34,016 nucleotides of DNA from Streptomyces acidicola (GCF_009377235.1 NZ_VMNX01000092.1:1-34016); one strand, 5' to 3'; positions 1 to 8,315 are shown, counted from the stretch's first letter. The notes: generated by a model not told the origin, from the letters alone. Numbers and translations: made by a program.

Positions 1-13
1 TTATAAGAGACAG
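1..13. other. Nextera mosaic-end adapter remnant (assembly artefact)
   Basis: Bases 2-13 read TATAAGAGACAG, which is the 3' end of the Tn5/Nextera mosaic-end adapter used in Illumina tagmentation libraries. The match sits exactly at the first bases of the window and is AT-rich against a GC-rich background. I infer untrimmed adapter at a contig edge rather than genomic DNA. Confidence 0.75.
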
Positions 14-24
14 CCCCCAACCCC

Positions 25-1950
25 TCAGTCCACCTCCGCCACCGCCTCCGCGAACTGGGCCTTGTACAGGCGGGCGTACGCCCCACTCGCCGCCAACAGC
101 TCCTCATGATCGCCCTGTTCGACGATCGAACCGTTCTCCATGACAAGGATGGTGTCGGCGTCACGGATGGTCGACAGACGATGCGCGATCACGAACGACG
201 TACGCCCATGGGCGAGTTTCGCCATCGCCTTCTGGATCAGCACCTCCGTACGCGTGTCGACCGAACTCGTCGCCTCGTCCAGCACAAGGATCACAGGATC
301 GGACAGGAACGCCCGAGCGATCGTGATGAGCTGCTTCTCACCCGCACTCACCCCGGCCCCCTCGTCGTCGATCACCGTGTCGTACCCCTCGGGCAACGTA
401 CGGATGAAACGGTCCGCGTGCGCGGCCCGCGCCGCCTCCTCGATCTCCCCTCGGGTGACCTCCCGCGAGGCCCCGTACGCGATGTTCTCCGCGATCGTGC
501 CGCCGAACAGCCACGTGTCCTGGAGCACCATCCCGATCCCGGCCCGCAGTTCGTCACGGGACATCGTGGCGATGTCCACGCCGTCCAGTGTGATGCGCCC
601 ACCCGTGACCTCGTAGAACCGCATCAGCAGGTTGACCAGAGTCGTCTTGCCGGCACCGGTCGGGCCCACGATCGCCACCGTGTGCCCGGGCTCCACCTTC
701 AGCGACAGGTCCTCGATGAGCGGCTTCTCCGGGTCGTACCGGAAGGAGACCCCCTCCAGCGCCACCCGTCCCCGCAGCTCCTCCGGCCGCATCCCCGGCA
801 GCGGATCGGCGTCCTGCTCCTCCGCGTCCAGCAGCTCGAACACCCGCTCTGCCGACGCGACCCCGGACTGCACCAGGTTCGCCATCGACGCCACCTGCGT
901 CAGCGGCATCGAGAACTGCCGTGAGTACTGGATGAAGGCCTGCACGTCACCGATCGACAGCGTGCCCGAGGCGACCCGCAGCCCACCGACGACCGCCACC
1001 AGCACATAGTTGAGGTTCGACACGAAGAACATCAGCGGCTGCATGACCCCGCTGTTGAACTGCGCCTTGAACCCGGCCTCGTACAGCCGCTCGTTCTCCT
1101 CGGCGAACTGCTTCGCCGACTCCTCCTGCCGGCCGAACACCTTCACCAGCGTGTGCCCGGTGTACATCTCCTCGATGTGCGCGTTGAGCTTCCCGGTCGT
1201 CCGCCACTGCTGCACGAAGTGCGGCTGCGACCGCTTGCCGACCCGCGTGGCCACGAAGAACGACAGAGGTACGGTCACCAGCGCTACCAGCGCCAGCAGC
1301 GGTGACACCCAGAACATCATCACCAGCACGCCCACGATCGTGAGGAGTGAGTTGACGAGCTGGCCCAGCGACTGCTGCAGGGTCTGACCGATGTTGTCGA
1401 TGTCGTTGGTGGCGCGGCTGAGCACCTCACCACGCTGCCGCTGGTCGAAGTGCGACAGCGGCAGCCGCGACAGCTTCGCCTGCAGCTCCTCGCGCATACG
1501 GCCCACCGTGTGGTTGATCGCCCGGTTGGAGAGCCGGGTCGACACCGCCATCAGCAGACCGGCCACCACGAAGACGGCGAGCGCGACCAGCAGGACGTTC
1601 CCGACGGCGGTGAAGTCGATGCCCTCACCGGGCGTGAAGTCCGTGCCCTGGAGCATGTCGGCGACACCGCCGTCCCCACGCTCCCGCATGGCCGCGAGCA
1701 CCTCGTCCTTCGTGGCGCCCTCGGGCATCTCCCGGCCGATGACCCCCGCGAACACCAGGTCCGTCGCCTTGCCGAGGATCCACGGGCCCAGCACCGACAG
1801 CCCGACGCTGAGCACACCGCACGCGAGCATCGCGTACATCGTGGACTTCTCGGGCTTGAACTGGGCGAGCAGCCGTTTCCCGGACGCCTTGAAGTCCATG
1901 GAGTTCTGGTCGGGACCGCCCGCCATCATCCGTCCCATAGGCCCGGCCAT
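25..1950 (-). CDS. ABC exporter subunit, permease fused to ATPase (consensus-Walker-B half)
   Basis: This is a 641-residue half-transporter with an N-terminal type-I ABC exporter membrane domain (about residues 40-360, first hydrophobic helix MLACGVLSVGLSVLGPWIL) and a C-terminal nucleotide-binding domain. Walker A is GPTGAGKTT near residue 430, the Walker B VILVLDEATSSVD keeps the catalytic Glu, and the switch His is in IAHRLSTIRDAD. The signature is degenerate (VSAGEKQ instead of LSGGQ). Its ATG overlaps the stop of the upstream half-transporter as TGATG, so the two are translationally coupled and should form a heterodimer. The partner has a canonical signature but a Walker B Asp, so the dimer would have one competent and one degenerate ATP site, as known for TM287/288 and BmrCD. 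Substrate is unknown; drugs or lipids are typical for the family. The Met/Gly-rich N-terminus is common in the actinobacterial members. Confidence 0.93.
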   Translation of the reverse strand: MAGPMGRMMAGGPDQNSMDFKASGKRLLAQFKPEKSTMYAMLACGVLSVGLSVLGPWILGKATDLVFAGVIGREMPEGATKDEVLAAMRERGDGGVADMLQGTDFTPGEGIDFTAVGNVLLVALAVFVVAGLLMAVSTRLSNRAINHTVGRMREELQAKLSRLPLSHFDQRQRGEVLSRATNDIDNIGQTLQQSLGQLVNSLLTIVGVLVMMFWVSPLLALVALVTVPLSFFVATRVGKRSQPHFVQQWRTTGKLNAHIEEMYTGHTLVKVFGRQEESAKQFAEENERLYEAGFKAQFNSGVMQPLMFFVSNLNYVLVAVVGGLRVASGTLSIGDVQAFIQYSRQFSMPLTQVASMANLVQSGVASAERVFELLDAEEQDADPLPGMRPEELRGRVALEGVSFRYDPEKPLIEDLSLKVEPGHTVAIVGPTGAGKTTLVNLLMRFYEVTGGRITLDGVDIATMSRDELRAGIGMVLQDTWLFGGTIAENIAYGASREVTRGEIEEAARAAHADRFIRTLPEGYDTVIDDEGAGVSAGEKQLITIARAFLSDPVILVLDEATSSVDTRTEVLIQKAMAKLAHGRTSFVIAHRLSTIRDADTILVMENGSIVEQGDHEELLAASGAYARLYKAQFAEAVAEVD

Positions 1951-3683
1951 CAGGCAGCCTCCGCTTCCGTGAGCTGGGAGAGGACGATCTCCCGGTAGGT
2001 CTCGTTGCCGGCCATCAGTTCGTGATGGCGGCCCGTGCCGACGACGAGGCCCTCGTCGAGGACCACGATCCGGTCGGCGTCCCGGATGGTCGACACGCGC
2101 TGGGCGACGATCACGACGGTCGCCTCGGCGGTCTCACGGGCCAGCGCCGACCGCAGGGCCGCGTCGGTGGCGTAGTCGAGCGCGGAGAAGGAGTCGTCGA
2201 ACAGATAGATCTCCGGACGCTGCACCAGCGTCCGGGCGATGGCGAGCCGCTGCCGCTGACCGCCCGACACGTTCGTGCCGCCCTGGGCGATGGGGGAGTC
2301 CAGCCCGTTCTCCAGCCCCTCGACGAACTCCTTGGCCTGTGCCACCTCCAGCGCGTGCCACAGCTCCTCGTCGGTCGCGTCCGGGTTGCCGTACCGGAGG
2401 TTGGTGGCCACCGTGCCGGCGAAGAGGTACGGCTTCTGCGGCACCAGCCCGACCGTCCGCGCCAGCAGCTTCGGATCGAGGGTCCGCACGTCCACACCGT
2501 CCACGAGGACTTCACCCTCGGTGGCGTCGAACAGGCGGGGCACCAGCCCGAGCAGCGTCGACTTGCCGCTGCCCGTGGACCCGATGACCGCGGTGGTCTC
2601 GCCCGGCCGCGCCACCAGGTCGATGGACTTGAGCACCGGCTCCTCGGCACCGGGGTAGCGGAAGCCGCCGCCCCGGATCTCCAGCGTCCCGTGCCGCCGC
2701 AGCTCCAGTACGGGCGCGGAGGGCGGCACGACACTGCTCTCCATGTCGAGGACGTCCTGGATGCGCTCGGCGCAGACCTCGGCGCGCGGCACCATCATGA
2801 ACATGAAGGTGGCCATCATGACGGACATGACGATCTGCATGAGGTAGGCGAGGAAGGCGGTCAGCGCGCCGATCTCCATCCCGCCGCTGTCGATGCGGTG
2901 CGCGCCGAACCAGAGCACCGCGATCGACGACAGGTTCACGACCGTCATGACGATCGGGAACATCAGGGCGAGCATCCGCCCGGTGCCGAGTGACACCTCC
3001 GTGAGCTCGGCGTTCGCGCCCCGGAAGCGCTCCTTCTCGTAGTCGTCCCGTACGAAGGCACGGATGACGCGGTTGCCGGTGATCTGCTCGCGCAGCACCC
3101 GGTTCACGGTGTCGAGCCGCTCCTGCATGGTGCGGAACAGGGGGCGCAGACGGCGCACGATGAGGCTGACGGAGATACCGAGCACCGGCACGACGGCCAG
3201 CAGCACGCCCGACAGCGGTACATCCAGGCCGAGCGCCATGACGATGCCGCCGACGCACATGATCGGGGCCGACACCATCAGCGTGAACGTCATCAGGGCG
3301 AGCATCTGCACCTGCTGCACGTCGTTCGTCGTCCGCGTGATCAGGGTGGGCGCACCGAAGTGGCCGACCTCACGCGCCGAGAACGACTGCACCCGGTCGA
3401 AGACGGCGGCCCGGATGTCCCGGCCGAGCGCCGACGCCGTACGGGCGCCGTAGTACACGGCGCCGATGTTGCAGACGACCTGCGCCAGCGACACCCCGAT
3501 CATCAGCGCGCCGAAGGACAGGATGTAGCCCGAGTCCCCCTTCACGACGCCGTCGTCGATGATGTCCGCGTTGAGCGTGGGCAGGTAGAGGGTGGCGCAG
3601 GTCTGCACGAACTGCAGCAGCACCAGGAGAGCGATGGGTTTCGAGTACGGCCTGAGGTGGGTCCGTAGAAGTCGTATGAGCAC
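1950..3683 (-). CDS. ABC exporter subunit, permease fused to ATPase (degenerate-Walker-B half)
   Basis: This half-transporter has an N-terminal six-helix exporter domain and a C-terminal ATPase. Walker A is GSTGSGKST, the signature is the canonical VSGGQRQ, and Walker B is IYLFDDSFSALD, where Asp replaces the catalytic Glu. The switch His is replaced by Gln (VAQRVSTIRDAD), another mark of a degenerate site. It is the first gene of a two-gene operon with the half-transporter ending at 25. I chose the GTG at 3683, which gives MLIRLLRTHLRPY, the usual N-terminus as I remember it for this family, with GAGAG upstream. An in-frame ATG at 3719 (12 residues longer) and a GTG at 3722 are alternatives. 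A PHO-box-like repeat lies at 3851-3883. Confidence 0.92.
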   Translation of the reverse strand: MLIRLLRTHLRPYSKPIALLVLLQFVQTCATLYLPTLNADIIDDGVVKGDSGYILSFGALMIGVSLAQVVCNIGAVYYGARTASALGRDIRAAVFDRVQSFSAREVGHFGAPTLITRTTNDVQQVQMLALMTFTLMVSAPIMCVGGIVMALGLDVPLSGVLLAVVPVLGISVSLIVRRLRPLFRTMQERLDTVNRVLREQITGNRVIRAFVRDDYEKERFRGANAELTEVSLGTGRMLALMFPIVMTVVNLSSIAVLWFGAHRIDSGGMEIGALTAFLAYLMQIVMSVMMATFMFMMVPRAEVCAERIQDVLDMESSVVPPSAPVLELRRHGTLEIRGGGFRYPGAEEPVLKSIDLVARPGETTAVIGSTGSGKSTLLGLVPRLFDATEGEVLVDGVDVRTLDPKLLARTVGLVPQKPYLFAGTVATNLRYGNPDATDEELWHALEVAQAKEFVEGLENGLDSPIAQGGTNVSGGQRQRLAIARTLVQRPEIYLFDDSFSALDYATDAALRSALARETAEATVVIVAQRVSTIRDADRIVVLDEGLVVGTGRHHELMAGNETYREIVLSQLTEAEAA

Positions 3684-3889
3684 GCGAGGTCTCTCGGTCT
3701 GTGACGGGGATGGGTGCATCACCCACCATCGTCGGACACTCCACCGGTGTTACCCCAACCAATTAACCCAAGAGAGGTTCATGGTCCGACCCGGTGCGGG
3801 TCTGGAGATGTACACGGCCGGGGTGAATGCCGGGAAGATTCGCATCGACGCCCGGATGACCCCTGGATGACCCGCGGATGACAGTCGGT
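3684..3889 (-). other. Intergenic/promoter region of the ABC exporter operon
   Basis: This stretch separates the FGGY kinase stop from the exporter start. Besides the PHO-box-like repeat it holds an AT-rich element, GGTTAATTGGTT on the minus strand (about 3758-3769), which could be part of a promoter or a MarR-type operator. No -35/-10 pair stands out. Confidence 0.35.
3851..3883 (-). promoter_or_regulatory. Candidate PHO box (PhoP-binding direct repeats)
   Basis: Read on the minus strand there are three contiguous 11-bp units: TGTCATCCGCG, GGTCATCCAGG and GGTCATCCGGG. The Streptomyces PhoP direct-repeat consensus is G(G/T)TCAYYYR(G/C)G; the second and third units fit it at every position and the first at all but one. 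The array lies between the stop of the FGGY kinase and the start of the ABC exporter operon, about 170 bp upstream of the chosen exporter start and in its orientation. I infer possible phosphate control of the exporter. A weaker unit (ATTCACCCCGG) occurs nearer the gene. Confidence 0.55.
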
Positions 3890-5344
3890 TTACACCCGGA
3901 ATGCCCCGGGATGTGTCTGTTCCCGTACCGACACGTACTGCTGCCGCACCGCCTGCCCCACGGCCAACTCCTCGCCCGGATCCAGGTACTGGGCGGGCGC
4001 GCCCTGCCAGGGCGGCGGGTTGCGCGGGTCGAGGGTGCCCTGGGACACGCCGAGCGCCCATGCCGCCTGCCGGGCCGCACCGATCGCCGCGTAGTCGCCG
4101 GGCTGCGGCACGACGACCTGTACCCCGAACAGCGCGGGCGCCGCGGCCTGTACGGCCGGCAGTTCCGCCGCCGCGCCCAGCAGGAAGATCCGTCGTACGT
4201 CGACCCCGCGTCCGCGCAGCACGTCGAGCGCGTCCGCGAGCCCGCACAGCATGCCCTCGAACGCGGCCCGCGCCAGATGCTCGGGCTTCATGGCCTCCCG
4301 CCGCAGCCCGGTCAGGGTCCCGGCGGTGTGCGGCAGGTTCGGCGTCCGCTCGCCTTCCAGGTACGGCAGCATCACCAGCCCGTGCGACCCCGGCGTCGAC
4401 TTCATCGCCAGGTCGGACAGCCCCTCCAGATCGGGCACGCCCAGCATCTCGGCGGTACCGCGCAGGGTCCGTACGGCGTTCAGCGTCGTCACCACCGGCA
4501 GGTGCATGCCGGTCGCATCGGCCAGGGATGTGATCATCCCGCTGGAGTCGACGAGGGCCTCCGGGTGCACCGCCATCACGGACCCCGACGCGCCCAGCGA
4601 CACGACCGCGTCACCGAGCCCGATCCCCAGCCCGAAGGCGGCGGCCATGGTTTCGCCGGTCGCGGCGGAGATGAGGAGCCCCTCCGGCGTCGTCCCCGCC
4701 GCGTCGGACGGCCCGAGCACCTCCGGCAGCATGGCCTGGTGCCCGAGCGCGAGTTCGACGAAGTCGGTGCGGTACGAGCCGGTGGCCGCCGACCAGTAGC
4801 CGGTACCGGAAGCCCCGCCCCGATCCGTGGTTCTGCGCACCGGCCGCCCGAGCAACTGCCACACGAGCCAGTCGTGCGCCTGCATCAGTACGGCCGTGCG
4901 CAGCGCGGCGTCGGGATCGGTCCGGGCGAGCCAGCGCAGCTTGGTCACCGGCTGCGCGGCCTGCGGTACGCACCCCACGGCCTCCGCCCAGGCCTGCCGT
5001 CCGCCGAGCGCGTCGATCAGATCGGCGGCGGCGACCTGCGTCCGCTTGTCACCGCCGACCATCGCCGGCCGCACGGTGTTGCCCTGCGCGTCCAGGGCGA
5101 TCAGCGCGTTCTGCTGCGCGGAGACGCCGATCGCCTCCACGCCCTCCAGCAGCCCGCCGCCGGCCGCCTCGCCGAGGGAAAGCAGCCACGCCTGCGGGTC
5201 GACATCGGAGGGACGGCCGCCGCTCTCCGTCTTCTCCAGCGGGTGCGGGGCATACCCCTGCCTGAGCACGGCACCGGAATCCGAGTCACAGACGACGATA
5301 CGAGTGAAATCGGGCGAACTGTCCAACCCGGCGACTATCCCCAT
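3890..5344 (-). CDS. FGGY-family carbohydrate kinase (xylulokinase-like) with altered active site
   Basis: This 484-residue protein has the two-domain ASKHA/FGGY layout of xylulokinases (usual length about 480-500). The N-terminal phosphate-binding loop is AGLDSS (residues 5-10), the substrate-binding RPAMVGGDKRTQ segment (92-103) corresponds to RPAxLWxDxRT, and VVSLGASGSV is the second-domain phosphate loop. Two departures matter. The usual GQMHG is replaced by VSAQQNALIALD. The catalytic base region, normally GDN(A/M)(A/G), reads TGETMAAA with Glu231 in place of the Asp. The C-terminal GG(G/A)ASxS adenosine motif is LLGAAAELP. It may be a divergent pentulokinase, a kinase with another substrate, or a weakly active paralogue. 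It is transcribed alone towards the exporter operon; the start is the ATG giving MGIVAGLDSS. Confidence 0.85.
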   Translation of the reverse strand: MGIVAGLDSSPDFTRIVVCDSDSGAVLRQGYAPHPLEKTESGGRPSDVDPQAWLLSLGEAAGGGLLEGVEAIGVSAQQNALIALDAQGNTVRPAMVGGDKRTQVAAADLIDALGGRQAWAEAVGCVPQAAQPVTKLRWLARTDPDAALRTAVLMQAHDWLVWQLLGRPVRRTTDRGGASGTGYWSAATGSYRTDFVELALGHQAMLPEVLGPSDAAGTTPEGLLISAATGETMAAAFGLGIGLGDAVVSLGASGSVMAVHPEALVDSSGMITSLADATGMHLPVVTTLNAVRTLRGTAEMLGVPDLEGLSDLAMKSTPGSHGLVMLPYLEGERTPNLPHTAGTLTGLRREAMKPEHLARAAFEGMLCGLADALDVLRGRGVDVRRIFLLGAAAELPAVQAAAPALFGVQVVVPQPGDYAAIGAARQAAWALGVSQGTLDPRNPPPWQGAPAQYLDPGEELAVGQAVRQQYVSVREQTHPGAFRV

Positions 5345-5518
5345 GGCGGAAATTCTGCCGTACGGAAGTAGGTGTGCCTGTCGCGCGGGGCGGAGCGCAT
5401 CCGGCGCGCGACGGCGCGGCCGAAGAAACCCGGCGGTGCGGCCGGGAATCTCTCCGTGCCACCGGAGGCCATGGCATCCATGGATACCGCGTGCCGATGC
5501 GCCGGGTGCCGGATGTGG

Positions 5519-5830
5519 CTAGGTGTTACTGGTTCCCCAGTCGTCCGTACCGCTGCCGTTCGTGTTCCGTTCGCGCAGCGACCGGACCCGCGCGGCGACC
5601 GAGTCGGGCATGTGCATGTGGTCCCCGACCTTCTCGCTCACCACGTGGTACGCCTTGCCCGCGAACGCGCGCCCCTGCTGGGCGGCCGACTCGGCGGTGT
5701 TGCGCACCGCGGGGTTCTCGGCGACCTGCCGGGCGGAGTTCTTCAGCTGCTCGTAGCGCTCGCGCCCGGCCCGCGTGCCCAGCACGTAGCCCAGAGCGAG
5801 CCCGGCGACGAACGTGAGCCGATAGCGCAT
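5519..5830 (-). CDS. Small YtxH-like membrane-anchored protein
   Basis: A 103-residue protein with one N-terminal membrane segment rich in small residues (FVAGLALGYVLGTRAG), followed by a basic stretch (RERYEQLKNSARQVAEN) and an amphipathic, Ala-rich helix. This is the layout of YtxH-type proteins, which are widespread in Streptomyces and of unknown function. I placed the start at the ATG at 5830, which has an AGGGAAGG ribosome binding site about 8 nt upstream; the in-frame GTG at 5839 lies directly on that site. The C-terminus is polar (NTNGSGTDDWGTSNT). It is divergent from the tRNA genes. Confidence 0.75.
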   Translation of the reverse strand: MRYRLTFVAGLALGYVLGTRAGRERYEQLKNSARQVAENPAVRNTAESAAQQGRAFAGKAYHVVSEKVGDHMHMPDSVAARVRSLRERNTNGSGTDDWGTSNT

Positions 5831-5907
5831 GGCGGCCACCTTCCCTGACGTCTGCGTCGGTCGTTGTTCCGACCGTGTCCTGCCCGTGTCCTGCCACGGG
5901 GTACTGA

Positions 5908-5939
5908 TTGGCGAAGCACCCCCCTGCTTGCGCTAATGT
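5908..5939 (+). promoter_or_regulatory. Possible promoter of the tRNA-Asn genes
   Basis: TTGGCG at 5908 and TAATGT at 5934 resemble -35 and -10 hexamers ahead of the tRNA-Asn pair, but the 20-bp spacer is longer than usual. The segment is locally AT-rich (cgctaatgtatgtg), which supports a promoter somewhere in it. Confidence 0.3.
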
Positions 5940-6006
5940 ATGTGTCGCAGCGAGCGGGCGCCCCCTGGCGAATACCCAGGGAGGTACGTTCGATGCAACG
6001 AGGCAT

Positions 6007-6079
6007 TCCTCCGTAGCTCAATTGGCAGAGCAGCCGGCTGTTAACCGGCAGGTTACTGGTTCGAGTCCAGTCGGGGGAG
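6007..6079 (+). tRNA. tRNA-Asn (GTT), copy 1
   Basis: A 73-nt cloverleaf. The acceptor arm TCCTCCG pairs with CGGGGGA, the anticodon loop is CTGTTAA (anticodon GTT) on a GCCGG/CCGGC stem, and the T arm contains GGTTCGAGTCC. The discriminator is G and CCA is not encoded. It is identical to the copy 78 bp downstream. Confidence 0.97.
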
Positions 6080-6084
6080 CTCGG

Positions 6085-6157
6085 TCCTCCGTAGCTCAAT
6101 TGGCAGAGCAGCCGGCTGTTAACCGGCAGGTTACTGGTTCGAGTCCAGTCGGGGGAG
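6085..6157 (+). tRNA. tRNA-Asn (GTT), copy 2
   Basis: Base-for-base repeat of the tRNA-Asn at 6007-6079, with the same acceptor, anticodon and T arms. The 5-nt spacer means both are very likely processed from one transcript that ends at the terminator at 6169-6191. Confidence 0.97.
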
Positions 6158-6168
6158 CAGCCTGAACG

Positions 6169-6191
6169 AGGACCCCGTCGGGGTCCTTTTT
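6169..6191 (+). terminator. Rho-independent terminator of the tRNA-Asn transcript
   Basis: AGGACCCC (6169-6176) and GGGGTCCT (6180-6187) form a perfect 8-bp stem with a 3-nt loop, followed by a T run (6187-6191). It starts 12 nt after the second tRNA. Confidence 0.9.
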
Positions 6192-6325
6192 CATGTCCGC
6201 CGGAACCACGGAGCCGCTGGTGGGGTCCTTGAGGGCAGGCGAAGTCGACCATCCGAAGCAGGAGATCGTATGAGCGGCTATGCTGCGGCAGACGGCGCGC
6301 ACAAATGTGCGCGACGCGCCGTACT

Positions 6326-6402
6326 GGGGCGGTAGCTCAGCCGGTTAGAGCAGCGGACTCATAATCCGTCGGCCGTGGGTTCGAGTCCCACCCGCCCCAC
6401 CA
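6326..6402 (+). tRNA. tRNA with CAT anticodon (Met elongator, or Ile2)
   Basis: A 77-nt tRNA including encoded CCA. The acceptor GGGGCGG pairs with CCGCCCC, the anticodon loop is CTCATAA, and the T arm is GTGGGTTCGAGTCCCAC. CAU anticodons belong either to tRNA-Met or to tRNA-Ile2, in which C34 becomes lysidine; I cannot separate them from sequence alone. A 7-bp hairpin (6296-6313, loop AAAT) lies just upstream. Encoded CCA differs from the two tRNA-Asn genes. Confidence 0.93.
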
Positions 6403-7025
6403 GGCGCTACACGCGCAGAAGCGTTTCTACCTGCGGAAACGCAGAAACAAGTGCCGCCACGCCAGCACGGCCACCTTCGTTCACTCGCCCAGCCCAAGAT
6501 CCAGTGGACGGGTAGTGGACGCGGGGCCGGTTCCTTGGACAGAGGGGCTCTCAGGCTGCCTTCCGCCGCCTGCTCGGCTTCCGGTGATGAGCCTCTTCGA
6601 AAGCGGCCGGCCCTGCTCTTCGTTCCCCACTCGGTTGAGCGATCCACAGAGGACCGGAGCCGCCCCCTTGTTGAGTGCGGGGGCCGCGACAGGGTGTGAG
6701 TACTCGAGGGACAGGAAACCCCTTGAGATTGATCTTGCTGGGGTTCTCCTCCTTCGTCTGGGGCCTCGGGCTGTCGGGGTGTGGCGGGGGATGGCGCCAG
6801 CGTGCACCCCAAGGGGCTTTTGAAGACCCTGCGGGGTTCGAGCGGCTCCACAGAGCGATCTTCAGAAAAAGAGGGTTTGCTGAAGGAGCGCGCAGCCTCC
6901 GGCGGACCGGCTCCGGGGTCCGGTGCGTGGTCGATTCGATCGAGGTCGGCTGAGTGGGGTGCTGCATGAGGCCTGCCCAGGCCTCTCCTGTGCGGTGCTG
7001 CATCGCCGACCCGAAAGGAAGTCGC
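6403..7025. other. Non-coding stretch behind the tRNA
   Basis: I find no convincing gene on either strand; the open frames run through the tRNA or lack codon bias. A 7-bp hairpin (GCGTTTC 6421-6427 with GAAACGC 6436-6442) follows the tRNA. The rest contains several short inverted repeats of C and G runs. No integrase and no long copy of the tRNA 3' end were seen, so an attachment site is not supported. Confidence 0.5.
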
Positions 7026-7517
7026 ATGTCCTACCCAGAACCCCGCTATTTCGGCGAAAAGGGCCAGGTCAGCGCACTGTTCCTACCTGCGTCTCCACAG
7101 CCCGACACCGGTTCCGAGGGCTTCGGGATCAGCTACGTGGCCAGGCGGGAGAACACCAACGGCGAGTTCGGTCTGTACAAGATCGACATGGGGCCGAAGG
7201 CCATGGGCGCCACGGAACACTTTCACCGTACGATCTCCGAGTCCTTCTACGTCCTGTCCGGCGAGGTCCGGCTCTACAACGGCGAACGCTGGGTCACAGG
7301 AGGCGAGGGAGACTTCCTCTACGTACCGGCCGGCGGGCTCCACGCCTTCCAGAACGACAGTGACGACCCGGTGTCGCTGCTGCTGCTCTTCACACCGGGA
7401 GCTCCCAGGGAGGAGTACTTCGAGAAGTTGGCGGAGTACTCACAGCGCAGCCGCGAAGAGTTGAAAGCCTTCCGGGTCAGGCACGACCAATACAACACCG
7501 ACATGCTCGACGACTAG
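7026..7517 (+). CDS. Cupin-domain protein
   Basis: A 163-residue single-domain cupin. Motif 1 is visible as GATEHFHRTISESFYVLSG (HxH, Glu, Gly) and motif 2 as GDFLYVPAGGLHAFQN (second metal-binding His). These supply the three-His/one-Glu metal site on a beta-barrel. The substrate is unknown; quercetin-dioxygenase-like and small-molecule-binding cupins share this layout. The start is the ATG after GAAAGGAAG, about 5 nt away. The C-terminal tail (EEYFEKLAEYSQRSREELKAF, split across an added helix) is charged and helical. It stands alone between non-coding stretches. Confidence 0.88.
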   Translation: MSYPEPRYFGEKGQVSALFLPASPQPDTGSEGFGISYVARRENTNGEFGLYKIDMGPKAMGATEHFHRTISESFYVLSGEVRLYNGERWVTGGEGDFLYVPAGGLHAFQNDSDDPVSLLLLFTPGAPREEYFEKLAEYSQRSREELKAFRVRHDQYNTDMLDD

Positions 7518-7823
7518 GCTGCACTGAGTGCGGTGGTCCCCGCGTCACATGCCCGGGACTGCCCGAAAGCGGCCGGGCCGGTGCGGCCCGTCAGTCAACT
7601 ACTCGCACCCCGTGACGGCTCGTCAAGGGCGCCTGCGGCGTCGCTCGGCGATGAGCTGCGCCCACCCTGGACGACCCGCCCCGCCCCTGCATCCTGGCTG
7701 GCTATCGGGCGGCCCCTCTCGTGTGGCGTCCGTTCGCAGGCCAGCGGCCTGTGGGTGGGGAGCCAAGGTGAGACGGTCTGGGGAACCCCTGAGCAGGGGG
7801 TGGGGATTCTCAAAGAGCCCCCA
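7518..7823. other. Intergenic stretch after the cupin gene
   Basis: No gene with Streptomyces codon bias is visible on either strand; open frames here overlap each other. I see nothing else that can be named. Confidence 0.4.
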
Positions 7824-8315
7824 TCATCCGTGGGTGGCCCGGGTCCCTGCGGGCGGCAGGCCTGTCGGCAGGGACCAGCCGTCCAGGCCCGGAGACTCGG
7901 ATCGGGCGATTGTGAAGCGAGTGAGCGAGAACACGGACCGCTGCTCCTCCGGGTAATGGTCATTGAAGTTCTCGACCCGCACCAGCTCCAGCTCGTTCGC
8001 GGCGCAGTGGTCGCGTATCCACTTCACAGACGCGTTGGCGGCGTCGTCCTGGCCCCGGCCGGCCATCGTGATCGTGCCGAGGAGATCGGCGTCCGCATGA
8101 GGCTGCGCTCCGACAGCTCAGGTATCGCCCGGCTGCCGTGCGCCGTGGGCGAAGAAGACGGCAACGTCGCCCTGCCAGGCCCCCTCGGGGATCGCTAGCG
8201 GGGTGCGCACCTTGAAAGGGATCTCACGGGGGATGACGGCCATCACGGCCTCGCACTCGGCCCGCATCATGAGTGGGGTGCGAAGCAGTCTGTTGCGCGG
8301 CAGGCTCCACAGGGC
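7824..8315 (-). pseudogene. Interrupted gene of unknown family (in-frame TGA)
   Basis: One minus-strand frame keeps clear Streptomyces codon usage through two blocks. The first contains RTPLMMRAECEAVMAVIPR and GAWQGDVAVFFAHGARQPG, the second AANASVKWIRDHCAANELEL and NFNDHYPEEQRSVFSLTRF. They are separated by an in-frame TGA at 8118-8120; another in-frame TGA (8316-8318) bounds the first block. Upstream of that stop the same frame stays open to 8564, with several Trp residues, but codon bias is poor there. I do not recognise the protein. It lies in the same orientation just downstream of the solute-binding lipoprotein gene ending at 8635, so it may be a lost fourth member of that operon. A sequencing error at the TGA cannot be excluded. 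Confidence 0.5.
7842..7876 (-). terminator. Strong hairpin at the end of a decayed minus-strand gene
   Basis: GGTCCCTGC (7842-7850) pairs perfectly with GCAGGGACC (7868-7876), and the loop contains a further palindrome, CAGGCCTG. There is no T run. It sits at the 3' end of the minus-strand pseudogene and could be its factor-dependent terminator. Confidence 0.4.

Noticed and set aside
5743..6302. Minus-strand open frames reading PDWTRTSNLPVNSRLLCQL and GLEPVTCRLTAGCSAN
   Set aside because: They are antisense translations of the tRNA-Asn genes, a well-known source of false proteins.
6833..6842. Short match (GGGTTCGAG) to the tRNA T arm as a possible attR
   Set aside because: Only nine bases match, too few for an attachment site.
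6345..6851. 168-residue minus-strand open frame ending GGTRTHGRRIMSPLL
   Set aside because: It runs through the CAU tRNA and shows no codon bias; not a gene.
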